Positions 45,641 through 59,567 of a stretch of 64,000 bases of DNA are shown piece by piece (the first letter of the stretch is position 1; each line of letters opens with the position of its first letter). A program made the translations under genes and the position numbers. Location of the stretch: NCBI GenBank assembly GCA_945859605.1, contig OX243816.1, positions 38,104,676 to 38,168,675 on the forward strand, read 5' to 3'. The stretch is from Lumbricus rubellus. Taxonomy: Eukaryota > Annelida > Clitellata > Crassiclitellata > Lumbricidae. The notes under the pieces are model-generated. The model was given only the letters and a program-made list of their open reading frames with translations, had not been told where the DNA came from and did not search any database.

Positions 45641-46109
45641 ACCTCTTTCTTTCTTTAAGGAGGCCACAAGGGTTAGAATGCACATGTATGCCAACTCCCC
45701 CCTGTCCGAAAGTGAAGTGAAATTCCCCCTCTGATCATCCAGGGCCTGGGAACGGGAACCCAAAGTCAACGAATCCTAAAGTTCAGTGAGAACCGGGTGA
45801 TCCTGATAACCGCCGCCGCCGTTATCGCTGAACCCGAGATGGCGCCACGATCATTACCATATAGCTACTGCAGCTGCAGATCAAATTACATCAGAATCGC
45901 CTCAACCATAAAACGAAACGACTATCAAACTATCGACTATCAAACTATCGACTATCAAACTATCCGTTGTCGAGTTATTAACAAAGTTCAGTATTCAGAG
46001 CATAAAACTTTAGTCTCTCTCTCTCGGACCAAGGGGTCCTAAATATATCTAGACTTTCATATCATATCTCGGACCTTCATATGAAAGCTCAAATTTATTT
46101 GGCTCATGA

Positions 46110-46440
46110 CACAGAAGACATCTCTGCCTCTTTGCCTCTGTATCTACCTCTGCCTCCCTGCCTCTGCCTCCTTGTCAATTCATCTCTGCCTCCTTGTCAA
46201 TTCATCTCTGCCTCTGCCTCCTTGCCTCTGCCTCCTTGTCAATTCATCTCTGCCTCCTTGCCTCTGCCTCCTTGTCAATTCATCTCTGCCTCTGCCTCCT
46301 TGCCTCTGCCTCCTTGTCAATTCATCTCTGCCTCCTTGCCTCTGCCTCCTTGTCAATTCATCTCTGCCTCTGCCTCCTTGCCTCTGCCTCCTTGTCAATT
46401 CATCTCTGCCTCTGCCTCCTTGCCTCTTTCTGTACCTCCA
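46110..46440. repeat. CCTCTGCCTCCTTG minisatellite with TCAATTCATCT spacer
   Basis: Units built from CCTCTGCCTCCTTG alternate with TCAATTCATCTCTG, giving higher-order periods of about 28-48 bp. It produces three long open frames with Cys/Leu/Ser repeats that are not judged to be genes. Confidence 0.88.
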
Positions 46441-47547
46441 GGCTCCTTGCTTCCTCTGGTGGCGGCAGAAGCGATCACAGATTTGAAGCGGAAGACAAAA
46501 TAAAGACCAATAAACCAAAGATGGCAAACGATAAAACTCAAACGGCGACTCGACGAGGAAGAAGTCATTTAAACATCAGCTGATTCGTCATCAGTTAGAT
46601 TGATGCTTAAAAGTAATGCAGCCTGCACACAAATGTGACACAATGCAATGCAATACATACAAAATGGCATACATGCGTGTATAAAATGCACCGAAGAGTG
46701 CATGCCTTCCAGAGAAAATGCTACAGCAGGATTATGAGAATAGCCTGAATAGGATGGGTAGAAAAAGAAGTCGGTAACGCAAAACTGTACAGACGGGCAC
46801 AAATACTAAAAGAGAATATGATACAGAAGATAATTCAAAAGAAACTATACATGGATCATTTGGTCACATAATATTAATGCAGAATGAATACTAATGATCG
46901 GAAGATGCAGACATTAATGTTCGGACGGACGGATGGTCCAAACAAGAGAGGAAACCTCACAAATTGGCTGGTAATAACACATTCAGTTTGCATAAAAATC
47001 AGAACACCAGACACATCAATCACATCAGATGTCTCGGACATTCGAATCAGACTTGTCAGCAAACTCTCATAAATTAATAACTGAAATGACTGAAAAAACC
47101 TGACTAAAAAGGACTGAGATCACTTTTAAGAAATAGCTGTTCAGGTCACGAGCTGTAACGCCAGACAATTATAAATAAGTAAGACAGTACGATAACTTTA
47201 GAAAGGAACCAATGTGATCAGCCGTTGATTTATGTGGAGTTTGGATGAGCAACGAAGATTGAAGACTTTATTATTATGTCCAAAGAAAGCTTAAAGGGAG
47301 ATGTTTGAATCCCTCAATCCCCCCCTGGCAATTCTCACCCTGAAGTAAGTAAGTAAGTAAGTATATTCTTTAATATATCCAGCTTCTCAGGAAGCTGCAT
47401 GGCAACACTAATTCTGATGGTTGCAATCTAACATTCTCTCCATCAATCTGCACACAACAATCTGACGAGCGGCTTTTATAACTTCCGATGAACCTGCTGT
47501 ACCCTGGGCTAAATTTTATTTTATATTGACTTCCCTCTTACCGCAGC
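46441..47547. other. No gene found
   Basis: Unique sequence, with a (GTAA)n stretch at 47344-47362. Confidence 0.5.
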
Positions 47548-47590
47548 TTATTTATGTAGCGCCGTTTCCATCGTCAGAAGCACTCTCTGC
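47548..47590 (-). mobile_element. LINE/SINE tail fragment
   Basis: CTTATTTATGTAGCGCCGTT then CGTCAGAAGCACTCTC. Confidence 0.5.
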
Positions 47591-47917
47591 TAGCTGTTGT
47601 CGTTAATAGAAATATCGTCAGAAAGCAATGCTATTAGTAGAACGGAATTTCTAATCGGGCATTTATATAGCTTTGCACTACAAGCAAAACACCAATGAGA
47701 GGTGTGCTCCCTACCTGTGCATTGCACAAGAATATACCGGTATATGTATGATGCTAAAATTGCTAAATGTCATTTTGAACAACACTATCACATCAACTAT
47801 AGCAAAGCAATATCCAGTTAATGACAAAAAGACAGCAGTTGTGAGAACATGCCTGCGTAATAGTGCGTATCCTATGAGTCAGCCAACCAATATTGTATTG
47901 CATACTGTGTATACATT

Positions 47918-48060
47918 AATATAAAGCACCTCCAGTGCGGTAAACCATTCAGAAGCGCTCCCAGTGCGCAAAGCCACAAGAGAAGAAATAGGTTTTGAGA
48001 AAAGCAAAGGAGGAGGAGATGGATGGTTTTAAACTGATGTCTTTTCTTCTGAAAGTCGAG
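47918..48060 (-). mobile_element. LINE 3' end fragment
   Basis: On the minus strand, AFLKTYFFSCG (RT C-terminal LKTYxF motif, near 48000) is followed by CACTGGGAGCGCTTCTGAAT ... GGAGGTGCTTTATATTAATG. It joins the LKTYF protein block and the shared tail in one piece, supporting a LINE origin of the tail. Confidence 0.55.
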
Positions 48061-48249
48061 TCGACCGTCGTTCATCCATAAAATTCCGCTTTGTTCCATG
48101 TTCCATTTGGATGGTTGGTCCAACAGAGCGGAACAAGAGAAACATCATTGTTCCGATGTCTCCAATGTCTGGATGCAGCCAACACTACACTTCAGTGTCA
48201 TACCCACAGACATACATGCATAATGAAAATAATAAAAATAAAAATAATA

Positions 48250-48280
48250 AACATAATATTATAATAATAATAATAATAAT

Positions 48281-48368
<88 letters not shown>

Positions 48369-48420
48369 TATGACAATAACTTAATAATAATTATAATATT
48401 ATAATATAATAATAAGTTAA
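48250..48420. repeat. (AAT)n microsatellite
   Basis: About 35 clean AAT units at 48259-48362 and degenerate AT-rich flanks. Confidence 0.95.
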
Positions 48421-48477
48421 TAACAAATTATAATAATAATAATTTAATAGTAAGATGAGACGGTGAGGGAGAAGACT

Positions 48478-48540
48478 GGCCCCCACCCTCATATGCCGAG
48501 GCTAAGAAAATGAAGTTGCTAACAGTTCATACGGATAGCG
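48478..48540 (+). repeat. Paralogue of the 39.85-kb host sequence lacking the hAT insert
   Basis: GACTGGCCCCCACCCTCATA then TGCCGAGGCTAAGAAAATGA matches 39848-39881 plus 40043-40060 with the 39882-40034 insert removed. The longer repeat family these copies belong to was not identified. Confidence 0.75.
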
Positions 48541-48599
48541 GCCTCCGAGGTCAGCTGAATGGACTGCTTGCTATTATCTTCATCTTCTTTCTTCATCTT

Positions 48600-49206
<607 letters not shown>

Positions 49207-49446
49207 TCTCCTTCATCTTCCATTCAAACAATTGTCTACTTTGTGTAGTTATCACCAGAAAGCAGCAGAGTCCGTAGGCATCACAGAAAGCAGTCTGGTG
49301 GGGGAGTGGGTGGTGTGGGGGGGGGGGTGGACAGCGTGGAAAACAGTGAACAGCAAGATAATTAGTTCAAAGGTGATTCAGTGTATAATGCTAAGTAAAT
49401 CACCCGAGGGGCAACGCTGAACTTGCCCAACTGGCACCGCACGCCC

Positions 49447-49467
49447 GGGTCAAAGGTCACGTGACCT
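49447..49467. promoter_or_regulatory. DR1 half-site pair overlapping a 14-bp E-box palindrome
   Basis: GGGTCAAAGGTCA (49447-49459) is a DR1 arrangement of nuclear-receptor half-sites. It overlaps the perfect palindrome AGGTCACGTGACCT (49454-49467), whose core GTCACGTGAC matches the USF/MiT-TFE E-box. The site lies in a GC-rich patch between repeats. Function is inference. Confidence 0.35.
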
Positions 49468-49725
49468 CTGGCCACTGCCTCTGGGTTTTAATCCCGATGC
49501 ATCATGGGAACGGGGCATCGCTTTCCGTTACTGTGTCAGACTTTCCATTATTCCTGTTTGCCAGAGGATCTAAGTTCAGAATCAGGACTCTCTCTCTCTT
49601 TCTATCCCAGCATGATATCTTCAGATAAATTATGCACTGCAGGCATGCACAAACACACACACATGCTCATATATATATATGATATGTATTTTTAGCTGTA
49701 TATACATATCTACATTACTGTGTGC

Positions 49726-49771
<46 letters not shown>

Positions 49772-51648
49772 TTGCACATACATATTTGCGAAAGTGCTTC
49801 GATGTTTATACATCATATGTAGTTATAACTGTATAATTTATATAGAATTATACATATTTACATTACTGTGTGTATATAATATATATGTATGTATATATAT
49901 ATTTATTTATTTATTTTCGCAAATATATATTTGCGCAAGTGCACCGTATATTTGTACTTTGAAATTATTTCTCATCCTCTCGCAAAATTAAAACTGATTG
50001 CCTACTGCTTTCAAAGTTTAATACTAAATCCAGTAAAGTTTAAGATTGATGTTCTGCAAGCAAAGTATGTCAGCTTAGAAATTAATAAATTATTACAGAA
50101 ATTAACACATACATACAAATTATGTAAATAAATACATACATAGATACATAATTATGCGAGTGGTGTGCACTGTGAGACGCGCTCCATAAACTTATAGATA
50201 CGATACAGTATTACACATACATCATAATTATATGCATGTGTGTATAAGAGCACTTAAAAGTCCTTACAACATACTCGAATTATTATCAATAATATTCTGG
50301 TGCAATACAATCAGGCCCCAAAATATGTCAAGCTTAAACTATAATAAAAATTTTTTTTAAACATAACCTCATTATAAAACTATCTTGCTACAGCATGGTT
50401 CTTGCAACTTCTTGGCATGGCTGCCAAAAATAGTACTATATGAATAATGAAATTCCAGTGTATTATATACACCAGAAGACTCAATGATTGGCACCCATGT
50501 CAACAAGTGCCTTACAATAATTGCATGTTGCAATCAAGTCCATTATTTCCAAAGCTGACTATTTCAGGCTTCGCGTCTCAAATCTCACTGTACCAGAATT
50601 CAGGTTATGAAGGCACACTCTTTATGCAGGTTTTCTTGTAGAATCATGGCGGGGCGGGTGGGTCCGCAGAGATAAGTTCGGATGAGGTACTTGGATTGAA
50701 TGGGGGAGATGGGGTCGTGTTGCCACATACATCCAAACACATCTGGGACGTTCAACAGACGGATGGGGCTAATGGCGCCAATTTCCCAGCAGAGATTAGT
50801 CAATAGACAGCTACATGTTTTATTCCCGCCTTATTCATTCCAGCAGACGACCAACCGACCGTCTTCTATCTATTAGAATTTCAGAAAGTCTGCATAGAAT
50901 CTTAAGTTCGGCATGCATCCCTTGGGCAGAACGGAGGAGGAAAACTGGAAATAAGGTCATGTCCAATTGAAGAGGTCAGCTAAGTGACTTGCTCAGTCTG
51001 GTCAGACAGAGGGCAAGGGGGTCAGTGGAGGAGTTCTCAGAGATATGAACAAAGATGAACTGTATAAATGAATAGGTATACAAATAATTAACCGTCTTTT
51101 ACTAGTTTTTAGTGACGGCTGTATCAAAGTCTAGCAGCACAGGTAGAGTTGCCCATAAGTTGCCCACGTTAGCCCAATCTATTACACTACAATAGAAACC
51201 ATTGCAGAGAATAGAGCTCTTCTATTCCCATATTTATAAAAAGTTAAATCTTGATCCGTTGTTATTTGCTGCACATTGGCAGCAAATTTTCTATCCATTA
51301 AACAAAAATACAATACAATACAATGAATACCAGTAATACCAGCTCAAAGGTTACTTACAAGCCAGAAGGAAAAGACAAAGAAGCACTGTTAGAATACGTT
51401 CAAGGGCACATCATAAATTACAAGGTGATTAGATTAGATTATAAAATAGATCAGAAGGGTTGACAGTGTTAAAAAACTTTACAACCCTGTCTCACTATAC
51501 ATCCTGTGCGGTTTATCTGCGCCCCCTCTCCCCTAACCCTGGCGAAGGATTCATAGAAATTTCTATCAAAGAATGAATTTAAACCTAGGAAAAGTTTGCA
51601 CTCGATCGCAAATCCTAACAAGAGCGGCGCGCGATCTATTCCATCGCA
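49468..51648. other. No gene found
   Basis: TA runs at 49733-49758 and AT-rich repeats to 49920; CATA/TACA words at 50105-50150; otherwise unique. Confidence 0.5.
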
Positions 51649-52084
51649 TTAGGCGTAAAAAAAAATTGTTGTGTTTCCGGTAACCCGACCGACCCATTTT
51701 TACGGCCGCGACTCAAATATTTTTGTAAAAATTTTTTTTTTCCAAAAACATTTTTCAAAAAAAAAATTTCAAAAAAAAATTTATTTAAAAATTTTTTTTT
51801 TTAATTTAAAAATTTGTATTGACATAACAGAAGAGACGTCAACAAAATGAATTTAATAGGACTGTTTCTAGAGCAGTTTTAGGTGCAGACAGTCGGGAAA
51901 TAGGAAGTTTATACTTGCTTAGAACACGTACTTTGTTTCAGCGTGCAAAAAAGACTAGTGGGGTATACTTTTTCGGATAGTCACTGCATAAAAATATTTT
52001 ACCAAAATAAAAATATTTTCCGACCTACCTACCCAATTTTTTTTAGCTCTGTTACCAGAAACACAACTTTTTTTTAAGGCCTTA
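51649..52084. mobile_element. PIF/Harbinger-like MITE (candidate)
   Basis: The element is 51652-52081 (430 bp) between TTA trinucleotides (51649-51651 and 52082-52084). Ends are inverted: GGCGTAAAAAAAAATTG then TTGTGTTTCCGGTAAC at the left; GGCCTTAAAAAAAAG then TTGTGTTTCTGGTAAC at the right (reverse). Further in, CGACCGACCCA faces GGGTAGGTAGGTCGG. A 3-bp TTA duplication and GGC tips fit PIF/Harbinger elements. The interior is A/T homopolymer-rich with no open frame. Confidence 0.6.
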
Positions 52085-53980
52085 GGTATTTAGACTTGCT
52101 TTATAGGTATTTAGATGGAAGGAAACCAGGAAGAACTTAGGCAATGATTTAGAATTTTAGACAACGTCGGAATCAAGTAAACAATGCAGAGTTAGAGTAC
52201 ACCAAAACACCGGCCATTAACCTTCTGAAATCCGAAGAGCTCTAAAAATGCAACCCTACACAAAAGCAAATCGATATCTATATATAGGACAAAGCGAACT
52301 GTACATGCTTCACAGTAATTTCAGCAATTTAGGGAGGAAACAATATCATACTATAACAAAGGCTGACGGTTTAATGCAACTAATTGCATTAATTAATTAT
52401 TCAATTAACTCTACATTGGATTGGCTCAAGTGGACTATGATTGCATATAAATAGAGAGATTAACATGCCAGGCCAATGAATGGGATAGAGCTCGTTTCAA
52501 ACACTGCAGTCATACTGCATAAAGTATTAGCCACAGATTCATATTGAGCTATATAAGTTGACCTCTGCATAATTATGGGGTTTACTGGTTTATATGGACT
52601 GCTTGGCCAATTGCACAGAACTGATGCTATAGGTTTGCAAGTAGCTTATCAACTAGCACATTATTAAAGATGTCTTACAAGAGTTTCGTGAGGATGCTTC
52701 AGTGGTGCCACCTATATATCTCTTACAACTACTTAATGGAAAAACTGATTTGCAGACCAAAACAACTTTGAGGTGAAACACTCATATCGCTCTTGAAGCA
52801 ACCTAGAAACATTCACATTCACATAGCTCAAGCACTCTAGAAACATTCATAGATAGCTCAAGCATCCTAGAAACAGAAACATTCATATATATATCTCAAG
52901 CACTCTATAGAAACCTTCATACATGTATAGCTCTAGCACTTGACTCTAGAAACATTCCTATATAGCTCAAGCACTCTAGAAACTCTGCACAGGCGCTTCA
53001 AAGGATATTTAGTAAACCTGAGTAATTCTACCTATTACTGGATTCCATTTGAGATATAAAAAAAAACCTGCTCAGACAAGGAATCAAACATGCCCACCGA
53101 GTAAAAAGATCCACAGAAAAAGAAAGTCTCAAAAGTGGAAGAAAATCTGGAGCAGACTTAATAAGAAGAAAACCTAGAACTTTCTCATAAGAAACCTAAG
53201 CAGAACATAATGATTACTTTCAACAGATGATACACGAAAGCCTTTGAAATCCTCTACCAGTGCAGTGCATCCAAGTGATCATTTACATTCGTGCACTTGT
53301 ACAGCTCTGCTAATCTTAGATTGCTGGTGGGTTTGTGGAGAGGCGGTAATAAACTCATTGGCCTACATTACTTCAAGATCCAGCATATTGGAAGATTTAA
53401 GACCACCTCCCAACACAGGCCTCAGAAGAGTGATAGAGTGGTAAGATGCCTACATTAGCCCAAACTCCTCTCCACAAAGACCATGGATGCTTTTACAGCT
53501 AACGAAAACCATCCCTTTGATTGCTCAAAGATCAACCCTTTAGAATTCCTATTAAATTAGCTTTAACACTTACAGCTCACCGATGTCAGCATCACCTAAA
53601 GCGTCTTTTGCTGTAAAAACAGCTCAGCCTCCAACCAAATGCATTTCCAGCATAAACAGAAACTCACGCTAAAGTGCTCGAGTCGAGACTTTCCGACTGG
53701 CTAAATAAACCAGATAACCACGACCAAGCTCAATTGGGCAGCAGCTAAAGTGCGGTTATATACTTCTCTTCTCCTCATAACCCCCTCACGAAAGATACAC
53801 TATATCCAAACAATTCATCACTGAACAGTTCAACACAAGGACTTAAGTTCTCCCGGACCAACCACGGTGGCCTGCAGTATCAAAGGCCACATTAAGATCA
53901 AGATAAAGGAGCTGCGCAAGAGCTGCCTTAAGCTGAGGAGAAGGAAACTGGGACAGCAGAACAGGTAACAATCAAGGTAT

Positions 53981-53985
<5 letters not shown>
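52085..53985. other. No gene found
   Basis: Between 52795 and 52985 the phrase AGCTCAAGCACTCTAGAAAC recurs about four to five times at 38-50 bp spacing, a decayed minisatellite. The rest is unique. Confidence 0.5.
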
Positions 53986-54019
<34 letters not shown>

Positions 54020-54030
54020 ACGCACGCACG
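53986..54030. repeat. (CA)n microsatellite
   Basis: About 20 CA units with CGCACG at the right end. Confidence 0.95.
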
Positions 54031-54075
54031 CACTAAGCACTGCAACACGGAAGCAACACCCTTGCAGTAACAGAA

Positions 54076-54110
54076 GATTTATATAGTGCCACTTGACAAC
54101 AGCAGCAGAC
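54076..54110 (-). mobile_element. LINE/SINE tail stub
   Basis: GATTTATATAGTGCCACTTG matches the terminal part of the shared tail only. Confidence 0.45.
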
Positions 54111-55689
54111 GAAATATGAAGCACTGGGTCAGCAGCAGCAGCTGCCATGTCAAGTTAAGACATCTGACTGCAACTGCCAAGCAATTTACAGATCCATTCA
54201 GGCCTGATGCAGTTAACATTTTTTCGGACCACACCCATTGAAAATAGTTCTGCAGAAACCAACTTCTGCCTCTGTCTATGTATCTCTCTGTCTATGTATC
54301 TCTCTGTCCATGTGTGTCTCTGTCCATGTGTGTCTCTCTGTCTGTGTGTGTCTGACTCCATATGGCCATTATTACAGCTATTCCCGACCAGAAGGCTACG
54401 CTTATCACAACGGACCATGCATGACTCAGTGTTACCACAGCCAAGATATTCTCGTGATTACTACAAATCTTACATCTGGTTCTTGAGCAAGACCATCGAA
54501 AGCTGGAAGGTAAATCAAGGGCAGCGAGAAGGCAAGCAGCTGCCTAACACGTGCTGCTACTGCTGCTCTAAATAAAACCAACACTCAATAGTCATTGTTC
54601 GCAGTATCTGCGGTCTACATTTATCTCTAGCAAACCAAAAATAATTTTTAAAAACAACAAACGACTGAAGTCAGCAATTAACCATCAAGCACTATATATA
54701 GCTTGCTATGTTTAATAAGGTGCTACTCGTATTTTTTAATATGTGCAAAGGTTAAGAAAAATATAGCAGCTAACGTTTCACATCTATAGTTCTACTTCTT
54801 ATGACTAGCATAATGGATTGCTATTTGTTTTTCATAGCATAAACGGAGTAATTGCAAGCTAATGGGTTACTGACACGTTGGCTAATCTTCTCTTAAATTG
54901 CCTTCAGACGTGAGAGGTTAAAGTGGAACACTACTTTCCATATGTATACGCCAAATGCTGGTCTCTATTTTTAGAAATGTAGATAATTAAAGAAGTATGC
55001 GAAGAGAATGTCTAATGGATTGACCAAACCCGACCAGAGGCAATTTTGATCATCAGAGGAGTGTGGTCCATGGTCTCAAGGATCTCTGTACTACGACATG
55101 CACAGTCAGGACTAGTTCAATTCAACAACACTTCACTGGGCACTTAATTCCCATATGCAATGCAAGAGCAATTGATGTAACTAAACAAAGTCACTCTCAT
55201 AACTTATGCCTGCATGCATATAATATGTTTGTTTGTATGTAAGAATGTATGCATGTGTATTAATTTGCTATATTAGAGACACTTAATGAATTTATAGCAG
55301 TGCTGAAAGTGTTTCAAAAATTAGTACCAGGACACCCCTTACATTTTCAGGTGTGCTGGCCAAATAAGTGGCAGGACGACATAGAGATTTGAAAATAAGT
55401 GCCAGGACGCCGTCCATGACCGTTCTGCCACACTTTAAGCCCTGATTTATAGCTATACAATACTTGTATGAACATTATGTATGCATGCACGCATGGATAT
55501 GATCCTCTGCAATCTGCAGAGCACAATTTAAGATGGGTCCTCCTCTCCAAAGTGCTCGTACAACCTTGACACAGAGATGAAGCCAGTCAGCCATCAAGTG
55601 AATTGCAAACAAAAACCTCAGATTGCTCACTCTGAAAAGCTACATGCAAACAGTACAACAGTCTCCAGCAAACTAGTTCTACATAAACA
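54111..55689. other. No gene found
   Basis: A CTGTCTATGTATCTCT repeat lies at 54268-54350. The rest is unique AT-rich DNA. Confidence 0.5.
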
Positions 55690-55691
55690 GT

Positions 55692-55767
<76 letters not shown>

Positions 55768-55775
55768 GCCAGACA
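55690..55775. repeat. (GA)n plus (CAGA)n compound microsatellite
   Basis: (GA)n at 55692-55740 passes directly into (CAGA)n to about 55770. Confidence 0.95.
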
Positions 55776-56619
55776 GAGAAGTATAGACAAGTTGACTGCA
55801 ATAGAGCACACTTATCAGTATTTATGCCTAAAGTAGGCTTATACAAAACCACAGAAGTGGGAGGAGGAGGAGAGTTGCTGCTCATGATCTAAAACAGGCA
55901 TACTACATAAATCTACCCCACGAGGCCATCAGTATCCAAGATAAGGCATGCAGGTCTGCGGAAACATGTACACTGTGCAGTTGTACACTGTGCAGAGCGC
56001 ACACAAACCTAGTTAGCGTGTACACAGGTCCAGTGCACAGAATACCATGTGTATGCTGTGCATTGCTTTCAGGAAAGGTTTAACCCTGCCCTATTCTAAG
56101 TCTTGCAAGATCATTCCAAGTCAAAGAATTTGTACATAATCCCTGAAAATGCTGCTTACTGAAGTCCACCTTAAAACTTCATTCTGATTGTGCAGTAAAG
56201 TTAATAACTTTTCAGTCGAACAGGCATTTTCTGCAACTAAAAAATCATGCCAGACTACAGAATATTACAATACATGTACACCATGAAATCTGAACACCAC
56301 GTGATTACAACGCAAAAATTACCACCTCAGCATGTGTGACATTACCCGGTATATAATTACATCTGTAGTCATGTCGGGAAAACAACTCCGTGCAATTGTA
56401 CGTGGATTACTTCAAATGTACCTTGAAACACCGAATGTATGTATGTATGTATGAGAACACTTAATATAGCGTATTACTTTAAATGTACCCTGAACCACCA
56501 GATGTATACATGTATATGCATGCATGCATGTACGTATGCATGCATGCATGCATGTATGAGAACACTTAATATATCACATTTTAGGCGTCACATTAGCACT
56601 CTTAAACCTTGCACAAAAC
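55776..56619. other. No gene found
   Basis: A pair of related segments at 56410-56470 and 56480-56575 shares TTTAAATGTACC, ATGTATGTATG and GAGAACACTTAATAT, indicating a local duplication. No coding frame. Confidence 0.5.
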
Positions 56620-56760
56620 AACATTTATATAGAGCCACTTCACCTAGCAGTGAACCATACTGCCCTACATTGTCAACAGAGCAGCGACGGTAAACCTAAC
56701 CAGTCGCCAACATTGAGTTTATGTAGCGCCATCTAAACTTCAGACAGCTAGTATCTCCTT
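56620..56760 (-). mobile_element. Two LINE/SINE tail fragments
   Basis: CATTTATATAGAGCCACTTC at about 56621 and GAGTTTATGTAGCGCCATCT at about 56715, in the same orientation. Confidence 0.5.
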
Positions 56761-57462
56761 CTGAAGGCGGAGTCTAGCACTGAAACGACCATGACAGATA
56801 CGAAGTCCAGTTGTGTCAACGATAAAACTTCCAACACAATTGTATTCACCCGATCACAATCACACAATCACTGCCCATCTGCTTTCAGGGCAGTGGTGCC
56901 AGATCTACTTTGTGCTCCAAGGTGTGTTTTTCAATCAAGCTCTCTGCCGATTACACTGCATTTGTAAAAGAACAGCTAATACCTTCCACCTACCTTGCGT
57001 CAATAAGTGCATTCTGGCAGCATAAAAATATTTTCATTTACGGATTTTAACAGATTATTTATCCTGGTGTTATTATATCAACTCGTTTACCGCACGTCCC
57101 ATCCCATTTAACACCTGAGAAGGACACGTAAAAAACGTTCCATAGCAGGTCAAGTTTTACCAAAAAACTATTAAAAATCAACCACAGAATCTTACCTGCG
57201 GGTAACTGAATTACATCATGCGCCTAATACTGCAGAATAAAAGCATGTCGCGCAGAACAAAACCTGAATTTTAATTGTTAAAAAGCAACTATTACACGCA
57301 GACCTATCGCAGACCCATTCACACCGTAGCTAAACAAAGCTGCAAGTTGGCCAGGCTGAAAACTCTTGTATCGCTCCGCCTTCAGTGAACAGGCAAACTA
57401 TGACACGCCGCACCTTTCAAAAATCGATGGCAAGTTGTGTTATCAGTTGTGTTATCAGGACC

Positions 57463-57496
<34 letters not shown>

Positions 57497-57612
57497 CATT
57501 CATTCATGATTCATTCACATCAATCATTCATTCATTCATTCGGAAATTTATATAGCGTTACTTCAAGAAGAAACTACTCAAAGGCGCTCCTGACTCCAGA
57601 GCGGCCAAAAGA
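57463..57612 (-). mobile_element. LINE/SINE tail with long microsatellite terminus
   Basis: (ATCA)n and (ATTC)n run from 57463 to 57540, then GGAAATTTATATAGCGTTAC, TTCAAGAAGAAACTACTCAA and AGGCGCTCCTGAC. Seen from the minus strand this is tail, TATAAAT, then a (GAAT)n and (TGAT)n terminus. Confidence 0.65.
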
Positions 57613-58660
57613 ACAGTTTTAAGTTTGGTAAGGAATGATCCTGGTAGAGTCCCACGGTGTAGGCATATAGGCTAACTCTAAAGTAACGCCATTCCAGGCC
57701 ACTTGGCCAACCACAATCAATCAATCAATCGATCGATCAATCGATCAATCGATCATTCGTAAATTCAAACTTTTTGCGGTGCCAAAAATCGAAATCCGAA
57801 ACCAGCCTGTTTAGGTTACAGACACTTAGTGAAAGCATAAATGATAGGAGGGGTGTGAATGGGCTCCAGGTCGAGGTTCAAAGAGGTCGTGCTGCGGGCA
57901 GGCAGTCAGACAGCCGACGTTCGTTTTGCACCCATAGCCTAGTTTAGGGAGAGTCCACGCGATTCAGTCTACCCAAAGGGCCACAATAAATCTTTGAAAG
58001 AAGTGTCTTCTGTCATGTGCATAGCCTAGGCCTACTCTAAGCCTAAACAAGCTTGGCCTATGGCCTATGGCCTGTTTTGGAAATGACGGAAAACATTTCT
58101 GCGCTTTTGAGAGACCGTCTTAAAAGAGGTTAATAAAAGTGCCATAAAATTGTAATGACAAGCCAATAAACTCGAGGTGCCACCCCAAGAGGGCGTCCGC
58201 GCAGTCAACTGGAGCCAGCAAAGTGACTACGGAAAGTTTCACTGGTAGCCTACCGATCGAAGAGCAATAAATTTTGAATCGAATTCTTTATTATTGCCTC
58301 TATTTAGGACTACATTTCCAAAACATCGCAATATCTATCTCAGCAAGGAGCATGCAATAGGCCTAAGTCGTGTACGGTGAAGCCTAGGTCTAATAATTAT
58401 ACAAGAACTGGGTCGACCATTGCTACGTCGTTCGTCCTTTGGACAGTTGCAGATAGTTTATCGTACAGGAAGCAGTGACTGCCAGTGAGCCTATACCCGT
58501 TCGACGTTCTCAACCGATTCTTATTCTTCGTCTGCTTTATAGCTACATGTAGACAGTCGTATACTTCGTTTCTTTTGCCGCTACTCACAACATACGGTTC
58601 AAACTACAAATTAAAGCGCAGTCATGCGCGCAGCGCTTTTATGAGCTAAATTAAGGTGCC
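57613..58660. other. No gene found
   Basis: An ATCAATCGATCG array at 57715-57752 and a run of GGCCTA/TAGGCCT words at 58010-58075. No coding frame. Confidence 0.5.
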
Positions 58661-58669
58661 ATTTTAATT

Positions 58670-58990
58670 GCCACACACACGCACGCACGCATGCACACAC
58701 GCAAACACACACACACACACACATGCACGCAAACACACACACAAGCACACAAGCCAATAATTATATATATATAATTGTATATTTACACACATACTGTGAC
58801 ATACAGACATACATGCATGCATACATACATACATACATACATACAATACATACATGCATGCATACATACATACATACATACATACATACATACATACATA
58901 CATACATACATACATACATACATACATACATACATACATACATACATACATACATACATACATACATACACACATACACACATACATACA
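58670..58990. repeat. (CA)n and (CATA)n arrays
   Basis: CA-rich 58670-58745; (CATA)n 58808-58990 with single-base slips at 58844 and 58971. Confidence 0.95.
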
Positions 58991-59567
58991 TAGACACATA
59001 CATATGCAAACAATGTCATGTGTTTATATGCATATACTAATAGGCTTATGCATGTATAGGCCTACAGCCCTACATATAGACAGTATACAATTATTATTGT
59101 ATGGTGTGTAATTGCGTTGTTTTTGAATCGTCAAAAAACAGTTTTGTACGTGTTTCATGCTTTGTCAATAAACGGCTTACTTACTTACTTACAGTGGGTG
59201 CTCTCACTAGAAGTGATGTAACTTTTGTTCTGTTTGAAATATTTAGTTGAAATTTGGCTTTTGGACGTAGGTATGAATTGCCTTTAAGACTGTAAATTTT
59301 CATTTAAAAATTCTTATCTCTGGTTAAGATATGGGGGAACCTTAGGTGGATACTTTTTATGGCCCACCCTGTAATAGCAGACGACGAGACAGCATCAAAG
59401 CATCCAGCGATGTTGAGAATAATTAAGCTTTTCCTTTATTCGCTAGGTGGCAGCTAAGTACATGGATCTTGCGCTGCAAATATGGCTGCAAATATTAATT
59501 TGATGATTTATGTCTTCTGTGATTTTCGCTCTTGTGAATTATTGTTTTAATTGTTTAACTTGTTCGT
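58991..59567. other. No gene found
   Basis: The segment 59160-59370 (CAATAAACGGCTTACTTACT, then GGTGGATACTTTTTATGGCC) looks like an old dispersed repeat but was not identified. Confidence 0.4.

Noticed and set aside
53825..53960. Minus-strand LLYLDLNVAFDTAGHRGW resembling the reverse transcriptase LDLSAAFDT block
   Set aside because: Only one motif is present, with no second block, no tail, and an early stop. The match could be chance or come from another repeat class, so I did not call it.
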